Positions 57,976-64,000 of a stretch of 64,000 nt of DNA are shown one piece after another (position 1 is the first letter of the stretch; the number at the start of each line of letters is the position of its first letter). Under the pieces are notes generated by a model, which saw only the letters and a list, made by a program, of their open reading frames with translations, was not told the DNA's origin and did not search any database. A program made the translations under genes and the position numbers. Source of the stretch: Mycteria americana (Eukaryota; Chordata; Aves; Ciconiiformes; Ciconiidae); NCBI RefSeq assembly GCF_035582795.1, contig NC_134370.1, positions 52,439,501 through 52,503,500 of the forward strand. The letters are read 5' to 3'.

Positions 57976-60032
57976 AGGGGTGACTCTTAACAAGAGAGCC
58001 ATGAGGTCCAGCCCGAGCAGAACTCCATAATATTCTCATTCTGAGTCTTGCTTCCTGCCTGCAGTAAGCATGGACAGTGCACTTGTTAGGGCATGTGCGA
58101 CACCTACACAGGCGTCCTCAATGAGTGGGATCCCCACCAGCTAAAAAGCAGTTGCCTCTGCAAAACAACAGAGAAACAACCCCCCGCCTTGTTCCAACAT
58201 GTCTACTGTTTCATGTGTTAAGTAGGCTGTACCCCAATGTAGGGAAGATGAGTTCCCTATCTGTGTCTATATGTCATTAAAATGTATGAATGGACTCATA
58301 GATGTGCATGCAAATGATTGAACTCATTGTCGTTGAAAAAGCAGCTAATAGCTGAGAATAATCTAAGCAAGTAAGGTTAGGGGAAAGGTATTGATTTTAT
58401 GTCACACAAGTGTAGGTAGAACATCTAAGCATGAAATAATGTTCCCAGGCCACTTTTCAGTGTGACCAGCTGAAACAGAAGAGCACAACATATTTAATGA
58501 TCTGTAGAACACAGCTTCCTTGAGGTCAATAATGTGTACTTAACCTTTAGGCTTTCCATGTTGTCTGCTTGTCCAGTTGGTTTATGAAGTGTATGTTAAC
58601 GTGATTGGGGATTTAAGGCAGTGATAACTTGATCTCTCAAACATTCACTGCTGTTGCACATAAATGTTGAACAAATCCATTGTGAATACTGCCTAGGTTT
58701 TCCCAGTACAGCCTGCAGTGATTGCTGTTCCTCGCACATAGCCAGACTGCTCTGAATGCAAGTCAACGGTATTTATAATGTGAACAGTAAGATTGCTATT
58801 TTACTCTGTTTTTACTTTAACTCCATTAATAGATATTAAAATCAAAATAACCTGTTCTGGCCTTCAGCCTTTGTCAGCGGACTCGTGCTTATTTGGTGGC
58901 ACAAATAATGATTAATGTGTTTTAAAGAACAAAATCAAATAAGAAATGAAGGCAGAACTTCAGTTAGCAGCAAGCATACCTCAGTTAAGAGAAGACTAAA
59001 GATTTTTGCAAAGTGATCCATATTAGACACTAAAGTCTAAATTAAATAATTTAATAGGCAATTTAAATTAGTCTTTCTTATATGAAAGCTAAAATCAGAC
59101 CTTTATTCAGCCTTGGTGTGCAGATGAGAACCTTGTGTCCCATTTCAAACAATTGCTGTTCCTCTGAAGCAAACTGAAAAAGTTAAATCTGATTTTATGC
59201 AGCAAGATTATGCCTGTCCCTGTGGAAGGGTCACTAAATGAGGTATCCCAGTGTATCAGCAGTACTCATGCAAATAAATTTAGGGTATGCTCTGACTTTT
59301 GGTATGTTCCTGCAATTCTAATATGGGTGGTTCTTACCTGCCTTCAGAGGACAAATATATAAAGTGCAATATCTAAAAGGAATTTCTTCAAAGCTGTCTT
59401 CAGTTTAGATTTTGCTTCAGGAGAGGAGACCCATCAGACACTTACTCTCACTGTTAACTGTCTCTTGAAATTACAGGAGATGAAGTGTGGTAATGTTTTT
59501 AGAGCTCATCCACTATCACAAAACAGTAAATTGTGAGTGTTCTTCATGCTACTTCCTCCCCCTCCTCCACAAATAGATGTGTAGACTTACTGCTTTGGGA
59601 CTTAGACCCACAGCTGAGTTACTACAGCTTCATAAGCAACTGTTCAGCTGTTGAGCCAAGGTAACAAGTTTTTCTCCTCTTTTTATCTGTTACTAATGCA
59701 AGGTGAAACTTGTTTGCTTAAATACAAATTTATACTCCCATGATGGATCTTACCTCACTGTCACCACAAGCTAAGAATGCGAACGTGCACCATTACCCTA
59801 AGTCTTTAAACTGCATTACACTGATGTAGAGCTGAAGCCTTTGCTCAAGGACTGTAACTCCTGAGGACTCATCTTGCAGTCAGTCAGGTTTCTTCAGAAC
59901 TTCAGAAGAGCTTATCCCCAGCCTTTAACTGTCTCGGTCGCAAATAGCGGAGACAGAAGGAAGTGCAGCCAGTTAGCTACAGTAGGCATATGCAAGATGA
60001 GTGTACTGTCTCTGTTTCTCAGAACATGACTT
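57976..60032. other. Intergenic, possible distal enhancer patch
   Basis: AT-rich, low-CpG DNA. The 58840-59080 segment holds CAAATAATGATTAATGTG and TTAAATAATTTAATAGGC words and could be a conserved element. No gene-like frame, RNA gene or mobile element seen. Confidence 0.4.
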
Positions 60033-60074
60033 TATATACACACATATATAGAAAAATATATATGTGTGTGTATA
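60033..60074. repeat. AT/AC palindrome (hairpin)
   Basis: A TATATACACACATATATA arm at 60033-60050 and a TATATATGTGTGTGTATA arm at 60057-60074 are near-complementary around a six-base GAAAAA spacer. It is a microsatellite-derived cruciform candidate. Confidence 0.75.
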
Positions 60075-62599
60075 GCAAACCAGCCTTTTCTTTGAGTATG
60101 TCAAGCCCCCACTTAGCCAGCATCCCTGGTCATGCAGAGCTCACATGACCCAGACTGACTTGTATAATTTCCATTGGGTGCAGTTTTTATGCTGATATAA
60201 GACTATTTTTGTTTGAGGTTTCTACAGCAGTATAAACAGCAAGAGCAAAGCTCAAATAGTTTGTACATGTCACATGAACCCAGCTTTTAGAATATACTTC
60301 TTAATATATACTTAAAGTTATCTATAGTTACTAAAATATGAGATCTTGTGTAAGCATTAAATGTGTCTTACTTCTGCATTGTTTTCTTGATATTGTGGAA
60401 TACTGCCTTTGATATTCTCGACAATGTTTTTAGGGTTTTTTTAAAAGCAAATACAAGAGACTGACAAATTTCCATTGTTTTAGTAAATGATTTTTTTTCC
60501 CCAGTACAATGTCTGAAATAATTAATTGTGTCGGTTTCCAGGCTGCTATTTTTTTGTTATGGTACTTGACTGTCACCCATCATCACAGAGATATTAGTCA
60601 TTCCTCTCACACTTTGGGACATGCACTATAAAAACAGCCAATAAAACATTATGTCTGGGGTATAGCATCTACTACTTGTGATCTACAAAGTAGAGGCTTA
60701 AGAAGGAAAACAGAGAAGCCTAGAGTCCACTTCGAGCTTCACTTAGATTTTCCAGGTTTGCATCCTTTCAGTTGGATGTGTGTGGCATGTTCCTACCCAG
60801 CAGATCCCCCTCCTACTGAGGGAAGACATGGATGGAAGTTGGGAGGAACGTATGTGAATGTGTCCATCCTCTAGAGAGGTAGAATTTGTATGTCTAATAT
60901 GCTAGTCCTTTTTCAGCTGATGCAGGTACTGATGAAGAGCTAACCTAGCTAGTATAAATGACAGTCTTGAGGCAATTTTATGTAATCCTAAACTGAGTTG
61001 GACTGTGGGTCATCTCTGTGCATCTACTTGTTCTCTCACTCTTCCTGAGTTGAGCAAAGCTCATTGGAAGTTTAGGCCTCTGAGTTTTGTGTCTTCTCAG
61101 CTTCAACTTTACATTGTGTGTGGTTGGAGGTGGCTGTCCATAGCCATTACATCATTTTACTTGTGTTATTGAAATGCGGTGAAATTACAAAGTAGTATCA
61201 GGACTTTCCGTATACTATTCCGAGGTGCCCTACAAACTCATAATGAGAGAGGCCTCTTGAAGAGTCAAAACAGACAATAAACAGAAGCTGTAAAGTAGAG
61301 CAAAGGAAGAAAGAGGTGGATGGAAGCATAGTATGAAAGGAATTGGTGACTTGACCAGAAAGGAAAAAAACAAGACACTGATTGACAAATGTATTTAAGG
61401 AGAATAACTAATTCAGTCATTCAGACACCTTTGAGTCTGGCCCTAACTGATAATCCATCCCTTAGGTGTGTCCTTTGTGGCTGGTATGTAGGACACATGC
61501 TGCATATCTGTGCTCTTCTACCTGAGCAGCAAGCCATGCACCACTGACAGGAATTTTAATGCTGTGCTACGCTCCAGCTGATGCATCCTGCTCTGAATGT
61601 TGGTGTCTATTCTGTTGCAGTACTATGCTACTCATAGTGAAGAATAAATGTCATAATTCTGTAGAGGTTTACTTCTCTGGGAAAGCTTTAGGTCTTTCTT
61701 ACAAGAGAGCCATAGTTGAAGTATAGAGCTAGTAGTCAACAGACTGCAAGTTCTGTTCCCAGCCCTGCAAGAAGGTTGCATGTGGCAAGAACTTGAAGTC
61801 TGTGATTTGGCAGAGCACTGAAGCATCTGCTTTCACTTAAGCAGCAAGTAGCCACCTTGATTTCCATAGAATTGCTATCTTGTTTTGGAAATGCTTGAGT
61901 TCTTTGCTGGGTAAGGGCTCATCAGTGGCATGGAACTACAAACTTCACATGTGCGTTTACTTCCCAAGTAAACTAAAGAGGATAATTCCGTATTTTCAGC
62001 AAAATGTGTTCTTTTCCCAATGCCAGATGGTTGGTGGGGGGGAACAGGAAGAAATGACAATGTTATTGACATTTGTCCTGATATCTAAAAGATTTTATAG
62101 AAGCATTATGGCTTTTAATTTGTTTCTATCCTTTCTAAATCAGGGTATTGTCTCTCTGTCTTGCTTTCTGGAAGATTAGGATTGAAGTAAAATCTAAAAT
62201 TTTAAGGGTATTTCAAGACACAGATCAAATTAGTATAGCTGCCAGTTTTCTTATTCCTTTTCCTTTTAATTTTCTTTCTTTTCTTTATATTTTTGAGTCA
62301 GCTATTACTTATGTTTATTAGTAACTGACTATTAGATTTTTTTTTCAATTTGAAATGTAATTCGAGTGTTTGATAACTTGTTAGAAATGAGGGTGTGATC
62401 CTATGAAAACTTTTTCCTGGAGAAATGACTGTTTCCGTATGAGTAGTTCTATCGATTTATTCCTGTATACAAACATTTCAAGGATAGAGCCATAAAGTTA
62501 TATTGTATGTACATGATGCTGAGCCTTTTAGGGGAATTTCTCTCACAGGAAGAGAATACTTTCCCTCAGTGCCCTTTCCCCCTACAAGTAATCTGTCAC
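60075..62599. other. Intergenic, nothing recognised
   Basis: AT-rich non-coding DNA with T/C-rich patches (62255-62290) and no open frame beyond 99 codons. No mobile element or RNA gene recognised. Confidence 0.45.
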
Positions 62600-63230
62600 T
62601 GTGTAATTAAATGAGAAAGTAAATAATGTTATTATTTCTGAGCATGGACACAGTGCACACAGTAACAAATCAGATTCAAAAAATAGCTGATGAGAGGATT
62701 TGTAGAGATCCTTGATGCAAAGTTTTAAGTACAGTACAACCAGATACCTGCTCTAAATTGGCTGCCACTGTAATTAAAAGTATAAATGTTTCAAGCTGAA
62801 TAAATCCTATTAGTAAGATTTTAGGAAACAAAAATTTAATTTATTCACATTCGATATGGTCTGTAAATGCCACCATTATATGCCTTCCTCTGGCCTTTGA
62901 TTAGCTATGGATTAATAAAACTTTTATACCTTCTTTGTCAGCCTCATTTTGAACCCTGTTTTTGCATACTGTTACTATTAAATAAATGAATTAGTGTCCA
63001 GAAATGTGTCATGCATATTACCTAGCAGCAGGAAGCATAATACAGTGGTCAGCTCCCCAGGAGCATTATAAATCCTAACACGCTCAGTAACCTGCTCATG
63101 TGGACCTATTAAAAGCTTGATGATTTAGTGAAGCAGTATTTGTGCTTAACAATGGAATTTTAGTTAATTCAAAACAAAGTAAATCATTTCCAATTACAGT
63201 ATTTGAATATTCACAGTAGCTATACAAGGA
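62600..63230. promoter_or_regulatory. Possible distal conserved element
   Basis: AT-rich, repeat-poor block. Words include GTGTAATTAAATG, CTGTAATTAAAAG, TTGATTAGCTATGGATTAATAAA, TGTCATGCATATTACC and TTTTAGTTAATTC. The density of TAAT and octamer-like cores is above its surroundings. It would lie about 35 kb upstream of FOXB1, a normal enhancer distance. Weak inference. Confidence 0.3.
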
Positions 63231-64000
63231 TGTGTAATGTTACCAGGCAAAAAAAAAGAAAAACAAAAAAAGAAGAAAAGGCATTATAAAGGTTGACTGG
63301 AGTTTAGCGTTTTGAGTGGTTGTGGTACCTCAGCATTAAATGAACACCAGTGTTTGTAAAACATGTTTATTTGACATAGCTGCTTCACTAGAGAGATTAA
63401 GGAGCTAGAGCCTAGAACGGGCAAAACTGTTTCCAGAGACTATGAAGACTTCTGTGACCAGGAAGGCTCCTGAAGGTTAAGCAGCAGCAATAACAGGAGA
63501 GCCACCCAGCCAGGGGATGATGAAGGGTGTACTGCGGTGTGTACAAACAGGGCAGGGGTGACCATCAGTGATTTGTGATCAGTTTAATGGTATTTTTCAT
63601 ATCTGGGCTCGCCACACACTCCGCAGCAGGGCTTGCACATGGTCTAAAGCTGCGGCTATTGGAGGAAGTGCGTGAGAGCGTCTGCCAAGTTATCCTGGGA
63701 CTCTGTCGCAGGGAGATGAGGGATGTCATCTTCCTGCAGCAGGGGAGGGCCAAGGTCCATGGAGTGCCTTACAGCTTCTTTCATGTGTAACCAATATACT
63801 ATGTATGTATATATGTGTATACGTACAAATGCATACACGTGTTATTTATAGTATGTGGAAGGTCAGATTGTCCCTTCTGAAAACAGGCTAATGTTTTCCA
63901 AGTCTGTGTTTTCAATACAGATTTTTAGAGGTGTGGCTATGCCTTAAAATGTTAATATGCTTCAAGAAAGGTTTTTCAGTGCACTTAGGAGCCCAGTGCC
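63231..64000. other. Intergenic with A-rich and ATGT simple repeats
   Basis: An A-rich patch lies at 63249-63280, followed by an ATGT/ATAC-rich microsatellite at 63799-63835. The GC-richer segment 63590-63770 holds short open frames on both strands with no recognised domain. The window ends in non-coding DNA. Confidence 0.45.

Noticed and set aside
1..64000. CRISPR arrays, prokaryotic operons, tRNA or rRNA genes, novel multi-gene system
   Set aside because: None of the required patterns was seen: no regularly spaced identical repeats with unique spacers, no tightly packed coding genes, no tRNA B-box with a cloverleaf. The window is vertebrate intergenic DNA around one gene.

Overview
The window is vertebrate nuclear DNA, most probably from a bird. 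A CR1-type LINE 3' end (about 630-677) and a roughly 1.1 kb LTR-like repeat of a kind I recall from bird genomes (3440-4531) point that way. Repeat density is otherwise low, and the only clear protein-coding gene is a very conserved forkhead gene. The species cannot be named from the sequence.

The one confident gene is FOXB1 on the minus strand. Its uninterrupted 320-codon coding region is at 26119-27081. A strong splice acceptor lies 24 bases upstream of the ATG, so a non-coding 5' exon is likely. Two donor sites are plausible, giving an intron of 149 or 448 bases, and the leader or intron carries a (GGGAT)n tract on the sense strand. The probable 3' UTR runs to about 25.0 kb, where two overlapping-region AATAAA signals occur. 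No second protein-coding gene could be supported on either strand.

Layout: 1-20 kb is AT-rich intergenic DNA with two mobile-element remnants and small simple repeats. From about 20.2 to 38.6 kb the character changes. Many CpG-rich blocks alternate with AT-rich blocks dense in TAATTA, POU-like and forkhead-like words. This is the usual look of a developmental transcription-factor locus with conserved enhancers and a Polycomb-type CpG domain. The domain is lopsided, reaching about 10.5 kb upstream of FOXB1 and about 5 kb beyond its 3' end. A TATA box followed by a CpG island and a good splice donor at 37990-38558 (+) may start a divergent non-coding RNA. From 38.6 to 64 kb the DNA is again AT-rich intergenic, with a degenerate tandem array of about 160-170 bp units at 57.26-57.98 kb and several possible distal enhancers.

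I found no CRISPR array, operon, tRNA or rRNA gene, and no sign of a new multi-gene system. The points of most interest are the G-rich FOXB1 leader, the putative divergent transcript, several inverted repeats inside likely regulatory DNA, and the degenerate 170-bp array. Enhancer, CpG-island and lncRNA calls were made by eye from base composition and motifs and are inferences.
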